64,000 nucleotides of DNA. Source: Nymphaea colorata (lineage: Eukaryota; Streptophyta; Magnoliopsida; Nymphaeales; Nymphaeaceae). The position numbers and the translations under genes were made by a program. The notes below the pieces were generated by a model. The model ran no database searches. It was given only the letters and a program-made list of their open reading frames with translations, and was not told the DNA's origin. The stretch is from positions 4,721,503 through 4,785,502 of the forward strand of contig NC_045143.1 in the NCBI RefSeq assembly GCF_008831285.2, in the 5' to 3' direction. Shown piece after piece: positions 46,749 to 58,649 of this stretch. Numbering within the stretch: the stretch's first letter is position 1; each line of letters starts with the position of its first letter.

Positions 46749-47672
46749 ATGGCGGGTGTGTTCGTGATGGAACCCGAGGAGGTGCAGTCGCTGAGGAAGA
46801 GGTCGGGGCTCACGACCCTTCAGCTGCTGGCCTCGCTCGTCCCCCAAGCCAAGTCCAAGGCCCGACCCCCCGTCTCCGACTACTGCGTGGGCGCGGCCGG
46901 CCTCGGCGCCAGCGGCCGCATCTTCTTCGGCGTCAACCTCGAATTCCTCGGCCTCCCCCTCAGCCAGTCCGTCCACGCCGAGCAGTTCCTTGTCGCCAAC
47001 GCCGCCCTCCACGGCGAGTCCTCCATCACCCACATCGCCGTCTCCACCACCCCGTGCGGCCACTGCCGCCAGTTCTTCCAGGAGATCCGCTCCGCCCCGG
47101 AGATCAGCATCCTAGTCACAGGGGACGGGTACGACGCTGCCCGCGCCGAGCCCGACCCTGACGCTTTCCGCCGCATCGCCCTCTTCCTCCCCCACCGGTT
47201 TGCTCCCTGCGACCTCCTCCAAGAGAGTGTCCCTCTCCTCCTAGAAAACCGGAACAACCGACTCGTCCTCGTCTCCGGCGACGACGACTCCTCGGCCGAT
47301 CGCGACCTCATCGACTCTGCCCTCCGGGCTGCTAATCGCTCCCATGCCCCTTACAGCGACTGCCCTTCGGGGCTGGCGCTGAGGGCGAAGGACGGGAAGG
47401 TTTTCGCGGGTTCGTACATCGAATCGGCGGCGCACAACCCGAGCCTCCACGCGGCTCAGGCGGCGCTGGTGGCGTTCGTGGCGGGAGGCGGGGGAGGGTA
47501 CGAGGAGATAGAGAGGGCGGTGCTTGTGGAGAGGGAGGGAGGGATGGTGGCGCAGGAGGGCGTCGTCCGGCTGGTTCTTGGCAGCGTGGCGCCGGGCTGC
47601 TCCTTCTCCGTGGTTCACTGCCGGCCCCAAATCAGCGTGGACGGTGACGGCGACGCCCTCAACCACAACTGA
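46749..47672 (+). CDS. CDA1: Cytidine deaminase, copy 1
   Basis: An intronless gene for 307 aa, the usual size of plant CDA1, with tandem N- and C-terminal deaminase-like halves. The zinc site is complete: HAE at 76-78 with Glu78 as the proton shuttle, and PCGHC with Cys103 and Cys106. The substrate motif GVNLEF (Asn63, Glu65) is present. The C-terminal half (ANRSHAPYSDCPSGLAL) is the non-catalytic fold repeat. The enzyme hydrolyses cytidine and deoxycytidine to uridine forms in pyrimidine salvage, probably in the cytosol, as no targeting signal is seen. The open frame extends 12 codons-worth of bases upstream without another ATG, so 46749 is the start. The coding region is very GC-rich compared with its flanks. 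Compared with copy 2, residue 46 is Cys rather than Arg and residue 49-50 AA rather than AV, next to the N-terminal core. Symbol assigned by family, not proven orthology. Confidence 0.92.
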   Translation: MAGVFVMEPEEVQSLRKRSGLTTLQLLASLVPQAKSKARPPVSDYCVGAAGLGASGRIFFGVNLEFLGLPLSQSVHAEQFLVANAALHGESSITHIAVSTTPCGHCRQFFQEIRSAPEISILVTGDGYDAARAEPDPDAFRRIALFLPHRFAPCDLLQESVPLLLENRNNRLVLVSGDDDSSADRDLIDSALRAANRSHAPYSDCPSGLALRAKDGKVFAGSYIESAAHNPSLHAAQAALVAFVAGGGGGYEEIERAVLVEREGGMVAQEGVVRLVLGSVAPGCSFSVVHCRPQISVDGDGDALNHN

Positions 47673-50555
47673 ACAAGTGGTGCCTCTGAAACTCTTTCTT
47701 TTCTCTGGTTTGATTCCCCCTTCCTCCTCTATCCTTTGGCCTTTTCCCCTCTTGCTTTTCTGCTCTGTGTTTGTACACCATCTGTCGTCTCTTATGTATT
47801 ATTATAATAACTCTTTCCTTCTGTGATTCTGCAAAGCTTTCAGTCAGGCCATGGCCTGTTGGAACTTGAAACTCTTTGCCTTTTCCCTTGATCTTTGGCT
47901 TTATGTCAGACCAGGAAGAAATTGTACTTTTAAAAGAAGATGAGAACAAACACATGATTGTTTCTCCAAAACAAAATGAATGGGGCTGATTAAATATGAA
48001 GACACCATGAAACTTGAGCACTTATGGAGCTCTCATCATTCAGCCTCTCTCCCAACAAAGAAGAACAGCTGACAAGATTCTGCCAACGGTACTACAAGTC
48101 TACAACCCAGGGCTGAATTCTCCGGTAGTGTAAAAATTGAATCTGCAAATGATATTTAAAATTATTAAAAAAAGTTAAAAAATGTAAAAATTAATTAAAC
48201 ATGAGAAAACATTTTAAATTATTAAAAAAATGAAAACATGGCATTTGTCAGTGTGCCACCTAATCTATTCAACTTTGAAGGTCTATTTTGGATGATTAGG
48301 ATGCTGTTATGCTGTTCTCACTGAGCTTCAATTGACATATGGGTAACTTTTCTTTTGCATCACAAAAAGTTGACACTCTAGAATTCGACTGAAGACTAGC
48401 CCCCCCACCAAATGCCATGTTTGAACCGTTTGCAGCAAGGGCTTCGCCGCATCTTCAAGTGAAATTAATTGCAGTCACTTTTACTTAGATCGCTCATGTT
48501 CTCCCTATTACAGTATCAATTTTAGAACAGTGCCATCTATATCTGCCGTTTTTTTGAGTTTTATAATCTTGTTATTTACATGTGCTGTTCTTTGAGTCTC
48601 CTTCTTTATTCTGATTTTCTCTTCTATTTTGTCTTCGAATCCTTTTTTTTAATACAAATATAGATATACACAAGACTTTTATACTTTGGTGTGAAAAATT
48701 TTAAAAATATTACTTAAAACAACGTGCCATAAACAGTAGTGATGATTTATTATCCAGCAATAGTATATGGAGTTTTTAATAACGATTCATGATACTCTTA
48801 GCAGTAGATTTTTAATCATCGAGTAACATCCAACGCACCTCAGTATAGAATTCTCCTATATAAACACAACAACCCCGTTTTCTCACAAGTAGCACATAGA
48901 ATTGTCTCTGGCAGTTTTCCAAACAAATTTCTAATGGGAGGTGTCCGAGTTCTCCACGTTTTCTCTTTTAAGTGGAACAGGACAAGATAGTGTGATTCAC
49001 AAGGAGCTTTCTTTTCTGATCTCAAATTCATCCCCGCCTTTTATTTTGAGTATATATTCCGAGACAGCGTCCGATGCTTTGAGATGTCACAGTTTAGGCT
49101 GACACATAAATAGGATTTGCCAATAATAAGAGAAACATATCCTACTACTCCAGCCAAGCCGGTAACCAAACCACATAAATGATTGTTGTAGAGTTGGAAA
49201 CAAAAGGAAATCAATTCTTAAATAATGGATACTCCATATGAGATATTTTAACAAGGAGTGTTAGGTAAAAGAAAAACAGAAACAGAAACAATTACTTAAT
49301 AAAATTATTCGCTGACAAGGTCATAGCCCAAATTAAACTAACATACGTTAATGAAGCTTGCTGAATAAAATCAAACTCCTACTTGTTTTGGTGGTTTTGC
49401 ATGGATATTTAAGGGTCTTTCATCAAACAATTTGTAATTGTTTTATGAATCTGCTTCAAAATGTTATACAGATTTATAAAACACCTTTTTGAAGTGTTTT
49501 ATAAATCTATTCCAATGAATCAGTTTCATCACATGATTCCACCAACTGCAGATCAATCAAGATGAACAGAAGGTCAGCTAAAGATTGTTTTTAGTAATTA
49601 TAAGGAAGAAGGAAGACAAAGAGTGAAATCAAGCCTCGAGGAAAGGGGCCAAAAGTTTCATCGTAGGTCTGTCTTTTCAAAATCATGCTTGTCCTTTAGC
49701 AATTTTTCTAATTGCTTTTTCCATTTGTGGACGTCTAGACACATCTATCTATCCCGGAAAGAAGACCCGGAACTTTGATGGTACAAAGGAATGCGTCTTT
49801 TAGTTTGAATTTCTTTCCTTTAGATTTTTCCAGACAACTTAAGTGTTTAAGTGCAATGAATTAAAACTTAAGCCTGGTTCTGGCACCCACCAAATGTTTA
49901 GGATACTTTTTTGCAATTTATATTACTTATGATAATCAGCTGATACAAATTTATATATTTAAAATTTTTAAGTTTGCAATTAAAAATTTATGTCGACAAC
50001 ATTTGTCTTCATGTCTTGATAAAACAAAACGGCACAGTGAGTCGTGTTAGGAAAGGACCACGGAATCAGCTGACACAGGGCACTCTACCTTCCCTATTTT
50101 TCTTTATAATGCCGTAGATGGCGTTCCAGTCGTAGTAAAGAACTTGATTCAAGCACCTAGAAGGATGGATCATCACATTTGAAGAAGAATGAAAGAAACA
50201 GGAAAAATTTTCCCCACCAAAATTTTGCCACAAAAGACGACGAAGAAGAAAGTCTCGAGCGTTTTTGCACCAGGTAACAGGTCAAAATTTGAGGGAACTG
50301 ACTGAGCGATAAAAAGTTTCAGAGATCAGAAGACGACGAGGGAAGCCCCGTGGGACCAATCGGGATAAAGGAGGGAGAGAGAGAGACGCCATTAATGGAG
50401 ACGCCATCGATCTCTATCCGGAGTTTGCGTATAGAATACCGAAGGAAGTTGGGGAGGGTGGCCTCCTTGCTCCTCGTGATGCGGAGGAGCAACCCGTCGT
50501 GGGTTCTCTCTCCATTTCTCTGCTTCTCCAGCTAAATTGGCATTTGCTTCTCTCC
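47673..50555. other. Spacer between the two CDA genes
   Basis: The first bases after each CDA stop codon are the same (TGAACAAGTGGTGCCTCT), so the duplicated unit includes the start of the 3' UTR, then similarity ends. The spacer is AT-rich. A 15-bp perfect hairpin is at 49470-49508. Upstream of copy 2 there is a purine-rich leader (50220-50400). No gene is supported. Confidence 0.5.
49470..49508. repeat. Perfect 15-bp inverted repeat with 9-nt loop
   Basis: AGATTTATAAAACAC at 49470-49484 is exactly complementary to GTGTTTTATAAATCT at 49494-49508. It probably belongs to a small dispersed element, since GTGTTTTATAAATCTGC also lies inside the MITE at 22012-22172. Confidence 0.8.
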
Positions 50556-50563
50556 TATTTATA
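50556..50563 (+). promoter_or_regulatory. TATA box of CDA copy 2
   Basis: TATTTATA within CCTATTTATACC lies 74 bp before the second ATG, matching the arrangement of copy 1. Confidence 0.7.
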
Positions 50564-50636
50564 CCTTTCTCCCAAACTGCATGCGCCCACCACGCGCCGA
50601 GCCCAAGGTTTGCAGAGATTAGGGGCTGAAGCTCAC

Positions 50637-51572
50637 ATGGCGAGCGTGTTCGTGATCGAGCGCGAGGAAGTGGAGTCGCTGGGGAAGAAGACGAGGCTCA
50701 CGACCCTACAGCTGCTGGCCTCCCTCGTCCCCCAAGCCAAGTCCAAGGCCCGACCCCCCGTCTCCAACTACCGGGTCGGCGCGGTGGGCCTCGGAGCCAG
50801 CGGCCGCATCTTCTTCGGCGTCAACCTCGAGTTCCCTGGCCTCCCTCTCAGCCAATCCGTCCACGCCGAGCAGTTCCTCGTCGCCAACGCCGCCCTCCAC
50901 GGCGAGTCCGCCCTCACCCACATCGCCGTCTCCACCACCCCCTGCGGCCACTGCCGCCAGTTCCTCCAGGAGATCCGCTCCGCCCCGGAGATCAGCGTCC
51001 TCGTCACCGGAGACGGCGACACCGACGGTTCCGCTCACCCGGATCCCGGCCCCGACGATTTCCGCCGCATCGCCTTTTTCCTCCCCCACCGGTTCGGCCC
51101 CCGCGACCTCCTCCACGGAGACGTCCCGCTCCTCCTCGAGAACCGGAACAACCGGCTCGCAATCGCCTCCTCCGCCGCCGACTCCCTGCCGGTTGAGGAT
51201 CGCGACCTCCTGCACTCCGCCCTCCGGGCAGCGAACCGCTCCCACGCGCCGTACAGCGGCTGCCCCTCAGCAGTGGCGCTGAGGGCGAAGGGCGGGAGGG
51301 TGTTCGCGGGGTCGTACATCGAGTCCGCGGCCCACAACCCGGGCCTCCACCCGATTCAGGCAGCGCTGGTGGCGTTCGTGGCCGGCGGCGGCGGAGGGTA
51401 CGAGGAGATAGAGAGGGCGGTGCTGGTGGAGAGGAAGGGGGCGGTGGTGGCGCAGGAGGGCGTCGTCCGTCTGGTACTGGCCAGCGTGGCGCCGACCTGC
51501 TCCTTCTCCGTCGTTCACTGCCAGCCGCAAATCAGCGTCGATGGTGACGGCGACGCTCTCAACCACAACTGA
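50637..51572 (+). CDS. CDA1: Cytidine deaminase, copy 2
   Basis: An intronless gene for 311 aa. It aligns with copy 1 along its whole length, with a few extra residues in the variable linkers (GDGDTDGSAHPDPG and the SSAADSLPVEDRD region). The zinc-site residues His76, Glu78, Cys103 and Cys106 and the GVNLEF motif are conserved, and the loop SNYRVGAVGLG is closer to the family consensus than in copy 1. It should therefore be an active cytidine/deoxycytidine deaminase of pyrimidine salvage. The reading frame is open further upstream without an ATG; the methionine at 50637 is chosen by alignment with copy 1 and by its distance from the TATA box. Strong GC bias throughout gives long antisense open frames, which are shadows. 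Tandem CDA arrays are known in other plants, where often one copy carries most activity. Confidence 0.92.
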   Translation: MASVFVIEREEVESLGKKTRLTTLQLLASLVPQAKSKARPPVSNYRVGAVGLGASGRIFFGVNLEFPGLPLSQSVHAEQFLVANAALHGESALTHIAVSTTPCGHCRQFLQEIRSAPEISVLVTGDGDTDGSAHPDPGPDDFRRIAFFLPHRFGPRDLLHGDVPLLLENRNNRLAIASSAADSLPVEDRDLLHSALRAANRSHAPYSGCPSAVALRAKGGRVFAGSYIESAAHNPGLHPIQAALVAFVAGGGGGYEEIERAVLVERKGAVVAQEGVVRLVLASVAPTCSFSVVHCQPQISVDGDGDALNHN

Positions 51573-54500
51573 ACAAGTGGTGCCTCTTTGTCATTGATTT
51601 GATTGATTGTCCCTTCCCTCCTCCCTTCTTCTTCCTCCCCATCCTCTCTACTTTTCAACATATCTTATGACTATCATAAAAAATGTCACTTGTCATATAT
51701 TATAATAGCAAGCCATGTACCAAGACTAGGCCAATTTGTTGGAACTTTTCCTTTTTTTTTTCCATTTCTTCTTACTCACCCTCTTTTTCTTTTCATCAAA
51801 TATAACAAGGGCATGATCACTGAAATTTAATTGAGCAGCTAACTGGCCCAATTGGTATAGAGTAGCTGGTACTCATTTAATTCTTGATGATATAATGATT
51901 TTATACTATATGGGATGAATGGCGACACGAAGATAAAAGAGATACTATCTTGGCCAAGCGAAACACTTTGCACTAGCTTCGACTTTCAATTGGGTGGTGT
52001 ACAATTCTCTTTTTACTCATCGGACTAGAGTGATAGCATCTTTTTTTTAAAAAAAAAACCATGTAAAATAACATTGCTGAACCATAAGAACTAATAAAAT
52101 TCATTTTTTTTGTGACCAATTGTTCCATTAAATGAAATCAAATGACTGGAGTCTTTATCTTGTCTCTGAAAGGTACTTTTGGCATAGTCATATATGATAA
52201 GAGCCTTCGAGGATCTTGAATCAAAGCCCCACTCTTACCATTTTTCTCTGTTGTTGTCCTCATCATGCTTGTTGTTGTTGCTTATATTGAAGATTTTATA
52301 ATGCTCTAAACTTTTCATACTTGATCGGTTGAGTTTGTGCAAACATATAAAAGTTGATTAGATGGATGTGTGTGTGAAAAGCCAAAAAAGTAATTTAACA
52401 GGATCACTACACTGCAATATGAAAACTTATAGAGAGCATTTTCCTCAGTCCTTGTGGGGAGCTTCATGAGCAAGTGGAGCTTGGCAATGTGCTGGGCTGT
52501 GATGCAAAGCTTCCTGAAGAAAAGTAAAAAATGACTTTTCCTTGTGAAAATTATGAGTAGTGACAACAATGTGTATGGCAAAAGAAGGACACTGTAATGG
52601 TCCCATGGTTCAATAATTTGTTGCAGATCTCCTTTTTTTGTCAGCACTTCACCAAAGATGGAACTCTTTCTTGTTTTCCTTCGCGAGAGAGTTACTTGTA
52701 AGTGGAGTCCAAGCAATCACCTATCATGTAGATTCTGCTGTCACGCTTTCTTGCAGAAGTGTGGCAAGAAGTGATGGTTATCTCTTTAGCCGCAAACCTT
52801 TTCAATTTGGCACCATGTATTTAATCAGTTGCAATTTTTTTCTCTCCAAATTTATACATTAGAAGTGAAGCACTTGGCAACTTAAATGTGTAGAACTGTA
52901 TAAGACCTGGACGGTTCAATTTGTCTCCTGATACAAAACTATTTGGGTAACTTTCCCCATTGCCCAGCTGTATGATTAAAGAAGAAATGAGAAAATTTTA
53001 GTCTGAGCATCAAGACTGAAAGAACCATAGAGAGCCTAGTGTGAGAAGGTCAGTTACAGGATTGGAATCTGTGTTAAAGAGTTCAGTTTGTGAATTTGAA
53101 TTGGTGGGGCTGCCTATTTAGCTGACACTGATCCGAAGAGTACTGACTTTACTGACAGAACTGGCTTCCTTACTGCAACACAGAAATGGGTAGGTGGACT
53201 CTAGAGTAGTTTGTTAAATTCCTATAATTTGGTAGAGATATGCGGGAGCTCTGCATTATAATTAAATCCAGAGGGGTCTGGCCACCCTGGTTCATCCTCG
53301 ACCCCCCATCTTTTCAATTAATGTGGTTGTTGGTTTAACTTGAAGCGGGAAATGCCCATCTTTTGATCTCATCTTCTCCTGTCAACTTGGTGAATTTCGA
53401 GAGTCGCACTACCACATGACTAAAACTTGTATTTATTTTTCCCTTCTCCTTTCTTCTGTACAAGAACAAGAGATGTGTAAGTTGAAAATTCTGGTGCTGC
53501 ATAAAGATTATCAGAGATGGCAGTCTTTACCACATTTTGGAAAATAATCTATCTAGTTGGAACACGCCCATCCTGTGAAGCACCTCACTCCATAAATTCT
53601 CATTCAATAAGCAGTCTCAAGTCGCTGCTGAATCACATTCCTCAGCAACTTGTAGTTGTGGGGAGAGTTGTACATGTTGATCAGTCACTGGTTCAAGTTG
53701 GGACAATTATTGAAGTGTTCTCTCCAAATGTTATTTATTTTGGCATCAGGGTGGCACCCTGAGGGGTAATAGGGCTGCTGGATGGGCTGCTGGACCAGTG
53801 AAAGTCCCGTCATCAGTTCGATTCCTCTCATTATCTTCTTGACATTACTTTTCTGGACCGCTAACAATGAATGTGTGTCACTATAATTGATTGGTGTCCT
53901 ACTTCTCACCCGAGCTCCAAAGCAGTCCTAGACCCGGGGGTGTGTGAGCAACCTCTGCATCACCTGGGCCATCTTGGTTTATTCAACGATACGACATATC
54001 AGCCTGTTTTATTTGTCCAAAGTTATTGGGGAACCTGTTAAAAAGACATTAAACACTTTTTCTCATTTCTGGTAATTTTTCCAAAACACTCCTAATTTTT
54101 TTTTTCCAAACGTCTGGCTTGTTCTAATTTCCGTTAACTCAGAGAGTCCATGAGTTTCCTTTTCAATGCAGCTCTTAGATTATTAACAATTTTTTTCTTT
54201 GCCTTGAAAAGGATATAAGGGGCACCAAACCTTTAGAATAATTCCATAAAGCAATTCTTAGGGAAAAAAGGAATGAACAGCAAAGCACGCCCATATTCAT
54301 GTAGATGTGCCTAATTAATTTAAACATACTGTGCAAAAAATCCAGTAAAAGTGTTGAACCCAAGTGAGTGACAAATCTGGGGTAGTCATGACTTTGATAA
54401 TGGACATGAAAACTTTTTAGGGTACTTTATTATTCAATATATTACTTAACTCGAGTTACTGACAAACAAATCAGTCGATTATACCAAAAACCAGATCTGG

Positions 54501-55247
54501 AATAGCTGCTTTAAAAATTTTCAGGTGCTTCTTTCTTAGAAACCAAACAAACTCAAGTTAATGAAGTGCTTGTTGCTCTTAGGTATTTTGCCCGGCTCGT
54601 GGAATCAGACGGAGGACTCGCAAGCTGTATCCAGATCAAGACCTCTAGCGTAGAGGATTGGAGCTTCTGTCGCCGACCTTTGGCTCCTTATATATACTGA
54701 AACTGAGATGCTTAATCCTGCTCTGGAAAATTTTGATTTTGTTGACTGCAAATCCATTTTGATTGCATGTAGTAAACGAAAGATGGTTATTGTGGCTAAA
54801 CCATCTTCATGTGAAGGGTTAAGTTTGCTCTTTCTTTCCATGAGCTATATGAGAAACTCTGATATTGACACATCATCTCTGCTACCGCAATGAGGATCAG
54901 CAGCTTTTGATTTCTGTTGCTGCAATTTTTTATACTTGTGCATACTGTATTTCTGTCTCGGTTTAAAAACTGAGAGGAATCCTCCGGCAGGTTTGATGAG
55001 AAACTGGCTGAACGTGAGCTCCACAAATTTCAAGAAACAAATAGACTTTCCATCAAACAAAAAAACGAAACGAAAAGATTAAATTGCAATATCTTAAACA
55101 CATTTTCTTGAAGCACGCCATTTGTGAACACTATCTGCAAAACATGATATGATTGCAGATGTTGTTCTTATATATAACCATCAAATGGTAGATATCATTT
55201 CCCTCCAAACGTTTACATGATATTCGATGTGATGTTCAAACTCCTTG
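51573..55247. other. Intergenic region, no gene seen
   Basis: AT-rich spacer between the plus-strand CDA pair and the minus-strand ankyrin gene. Open frames at 52315-52716, 53517-53762 and 54605-55060 show no domain. The last 120 bp or so (about 55130-55247) resemble the 3' flank of the second ankyrin gene (63360-63486) and are likely 3' UTR. A GTTCGATTCC string at 53818 recalls a tRNA T-arm but no cloverleaf forms around it. Confidence 0.5.
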
Positions 55248-58200
55248 TTAGTGTATAACATATCCCCATTTCATGGTAGAAACACCATAGCGACCTGCTT
55301 CTGTAGGCTTGTCAGGCGATTCTGTTTGTGACCCATCTCGACCCTCCAGTTTGCTGACCAGTTTCCTGATCATCATGACCAGAAGAGCAATGAAAACTGC
55401 ACCCAGCATGCCCACACAGAGCCCATAGACGACCTCCAAAGTCAGCCTGTTGCCTTTCTTAGTAGACCAAGTAATCCATGAGCCAGTTGTGTAGGCCACC
55501 ACCATGAACGACACAGCAACCCACATGGCCTTATCAGTCACAGCCAGCAGCCTGGTTAGGGCTTTGTGCCTTATGGGGATGACGCTGACCAGCACTATGA
55601 CAATGCTCAGTGATGTGAAGAGCGCCATGTCGTTGCTCACCATGAACACCTTGAAGAGCCTCGTGTCGCCCATTATCGGCCTTCCCGCCGAGTCGCCGTC
55701 CTGATACATGCCGCCGGGCGGCGCAAGCCCGGCCGAAAATGTCACCGTGGCAATCAGAACGGCAACAACAGTGATCGTGTTCTGAGCATTCTGCAGGCGC
55801 TCTCGGTGGATCTGGTGGTACTTTCCGTGGCCATTGCCGTGCTCAGATTGGGGGGTGGAGTTCTCCCCTTCCGCAGCATTATTTGCTAGATTGTTTGGAG
55901 CTACATCCAGGTGTGACTCCAACGAGGAGGTCTCCACTTTAACCTTTGTGCTTCTTCGAGCTCCTGCACTTGTCAACGTCGAAATCACCTGCGACCTGGG
56001 GCTGTGATTGCCCTTTTCATACTCCACAATGTCCAGAGCTGTCAATCCGTCCTTGTTGAGCGCATTCACCTTGATTGTCGTGTTGTTGATTATGTACGAT
56101 ACCATCTGAAAGAAATACACAAATGTAGCCACCATGAATCATCGGTACAGAGAAGAGCAAGAATAAAGATTCTTACGGAGAGGGACAAATAGAGAAGGGG
56201 AGTAGTACTTCATGCCATTTTTCATAGGCTGCAAGATGCAGAACCGTGTTGCCCATTTGATCTCCTGAGTTGATGAGAGTTGCCATGCTGAATTTCTCAA
56301 CCAAGAACTTAAATGCCTCAAACTGCCTGTTCATCACACATAAATGAAGAACGCTCTCTCTGTCGTGTGTGAAAGCAGAGGCGCAATTCGGTTTAACTGA
56401 AAGAATTTCATGCAAAATCTCCACAGATCCCCCATTGCTGCCAAATGCAGTGGAGTCCTTCCTTCTTTATCCCGCAGCAAACAGGCATTGTGATTGTAGC
56501 TAATCTTCAGGAGTTCTTTTGCGAGATGCACATGACCATTGCTTGCAGCCAGATGCAGAGCAGTAGACCCTTGCTCGTCCCCTTCTATCCGAGCACGAGG
56601 TTCTACCATTAATATCTCTCGAACAATATCTGCTCCAACAACTCAGACAAACTATTCTTGAGCAATCAAATACCACCATAACATCTGACCAGATCCAACG
56701 GTTCACCCATTTTGAGACCAGTTCTAACAAATCCGACTAAGATTATGAAAAGAAAAGACATCCATAAATACATTCTAAAAGAAAAAAAAATCATCAAAAG
56801 CTGGAACATAGAATGGAATTCACAAGGACTTGTGTGATTAACGATCTTGCTCAAAAAATCAAATAATAACTAAACCACATATCCAATTTACTTGATCTTT
56901 TTCATTCTCATTTTTGGACCATATGATTGGTTGAACATCACAAGATCTAATCCAAAATGGACGTATATATACTGAGGATATTCATGGCCAGGGTTCCTAT
57001 TAATTTGATCAAGCACAATTTCAATGATGAAAATTAGGTTGCACATCTGTAGGAGGTTGATATATTGTCAAAAGCATTTGCAGCTAATTGCAAATATATA
57101 TATTAGAAGAGAAATCAACGGTATTAGCAACTTATCACATTTTATGAAAGCGAATCTGTCACATTAATGAATGGATTCATGTTCTTTATGAATTTTTCTA
57201 TCCGAATCCCAGTTCAATATACCGACCCAATACCATACCAGTCGGACCTGTCAGCTTCTACACTAACTCTCTTGGAGCTAACGAGCTAGCTTCCAAATAA
57301 AAGGCAAACCACACAAAAGTTTGAGTCAACCCAACTGGTGCATTGACTAGGCCTACCCCATCATGGCAAGGATAATTTTGTTCTTTTTTTTTGTGTTTCC
57401 TGACCAAACATCCTTTCACTAACCTTTAATGGATCGTTTGACAATAGAGACACTTCATGAATTTCTCATAAATCTCTTGAAAGATTAGGATAGATTCATA
57501 AAACAAACAAACTAATAAAACAGACAAACTAATGTTTCATAAACTTGACCCAATCTTATAAACTTGACCCAATCTTCAAGAGAGGCTCGTTATAGAAAAT
57601 TTTAAACACTCTTGACAACGACAAAAACATAACAGGGAAAAAGAGAAAAGAATCAACCATTTTGTGAGTCTAAGTAGGTTCGTTAAGGGTGTCATCCAAA
57701 CGCTAGAGGTCAGAGACATTGACATGGCGGCTCTGGAATGAGTTGAAAACACCTAAAGTGGTCTGACATGGCGGCTCTGGAATGAGATGAAAACACCAAT
57801 AGTGTGCTTCACCTAGAAGGACGGGAAAAGTAATGGACATTGTTCAAATTTCTTGTTTTCCTTTAAATCATGGTTCGATCGATGCCCCTGTTTTCCTACT
57901 TTACACTGGCAAATCTAAATTCATGGATTTCAAATTGGGATCAGATTTATTAATGCAATTAATAAAAGCATCTTTTGAAAGCATTACTATGCGTGGAGCC
58001 TATAAATACATAAAAGAACAAAAGACTATGGAGCTCAAAAACCAAGAAACGAGTTTTATACGTGGAGAGAAGACAAAAAGCTTTTATTTATACGGAAGAT
58101 GTCGGCATATTTAATTGACTGGCGATGGGCGAGAAAGAAAAGGGTAATGGAAAAGAGAAGGGACCTCTGGTTACCTGAATGGCCTCTGGAGGCAGCCTCA

Positions 58201-58649
58201 AGCAGTGAAGGAACCAGGGAGCCCTCCACCCTGAAGAGGGGCAACCAACGATCAGACAAGAGCAGCTTCAACACCTCTACGTGACCGTGGCGCGCCGCCA
58301 GCATCATGGCGTTGGCGCCCTTCTCATCGCCGGCGGCAACGAGAGCGGAGCAGGCAAGGGAAGGGTTTGACTCCAGTAGAAGCCGCGCGGTCTGGGCCTT
58401 GCCTTCCCGGCAGGCGATGTGAAGAGGCGTCTCTGTCTGCTTGTTTCTGACCGACGCCAACTTGGGCCGAAGGCGGAGTACTTCGGCGGCGAAGTGGGTG
58501 TGGCCATAACTGGCGCAGATGTGAAGGCAGGTATTGCAGAGGCCAGGAGTCACTTGGCCCAGAAGTGCTCGCCCTTCTTCTTCCTTCATCAGCTCCGCCA
58601 AGCCTGCAACGTTCCCATTAATGCTCGCATTCTGAAGCCTCTCGTCCAT
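55248..58649 (-). CDS. Ankyrin repeat-PGG domain membrane protein (ITN1/ACD6-like), with one frame break
   Basis: Three exons on the minus strand: 58649-58175, 56629-56209 and 56105-55248. Expected product about 584 aa. Eight ankyrin repeats are visible, from [15 protein letters not shown] to [14 protein letters not shown], followed by the PGG domain ([17 protein letters not shown] ... [12 protein letters not shown]) and four hydrophobic segments (around [35 protein letters not shown] plus the PGG helix). Such proteins sit in the plasma or other membranes and act in defence or salt/ABA responses. Exon 2 changes frame at 56429-56433, where five Gs on the coding strand follow GCAAT. With six Gs the exon reads LHLAAMGGSVEIL and its length fits the phases on both sides. 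This is either a real null allele or an assembly error. The donor after exon 2 (GAA|GTACTA) is weaker than a GTAAGA 32 bp downstream, which would break phase. Confidence 0.85.
57721..57808. repeat. Tandem 44-bp duplication in the ankyrin gene intron
   Basis: Copies at 57721-57764 and 57765-57808 start GACATGGCGGCTCTGGAATG. A separate 19-bp unit (AAACTTGACCCAATCTTAT) is repeated at 57541-57578 in the same intron. Confidence 0.9.

Noticed and set aside
46707-47311. Long antisense open frames over CDA copy 1, and similar ones over copy 2 (50706-51566)
   Set aside because: They are shadows of a strongly GC-biased coding region; the sense strand has complete deaminase motifs.
53770-53835. tRNA-like T-arm string GTTCGATTCC
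   Set aside because: No acceptor stem, D-arm or anticodon arm can be paired around it.
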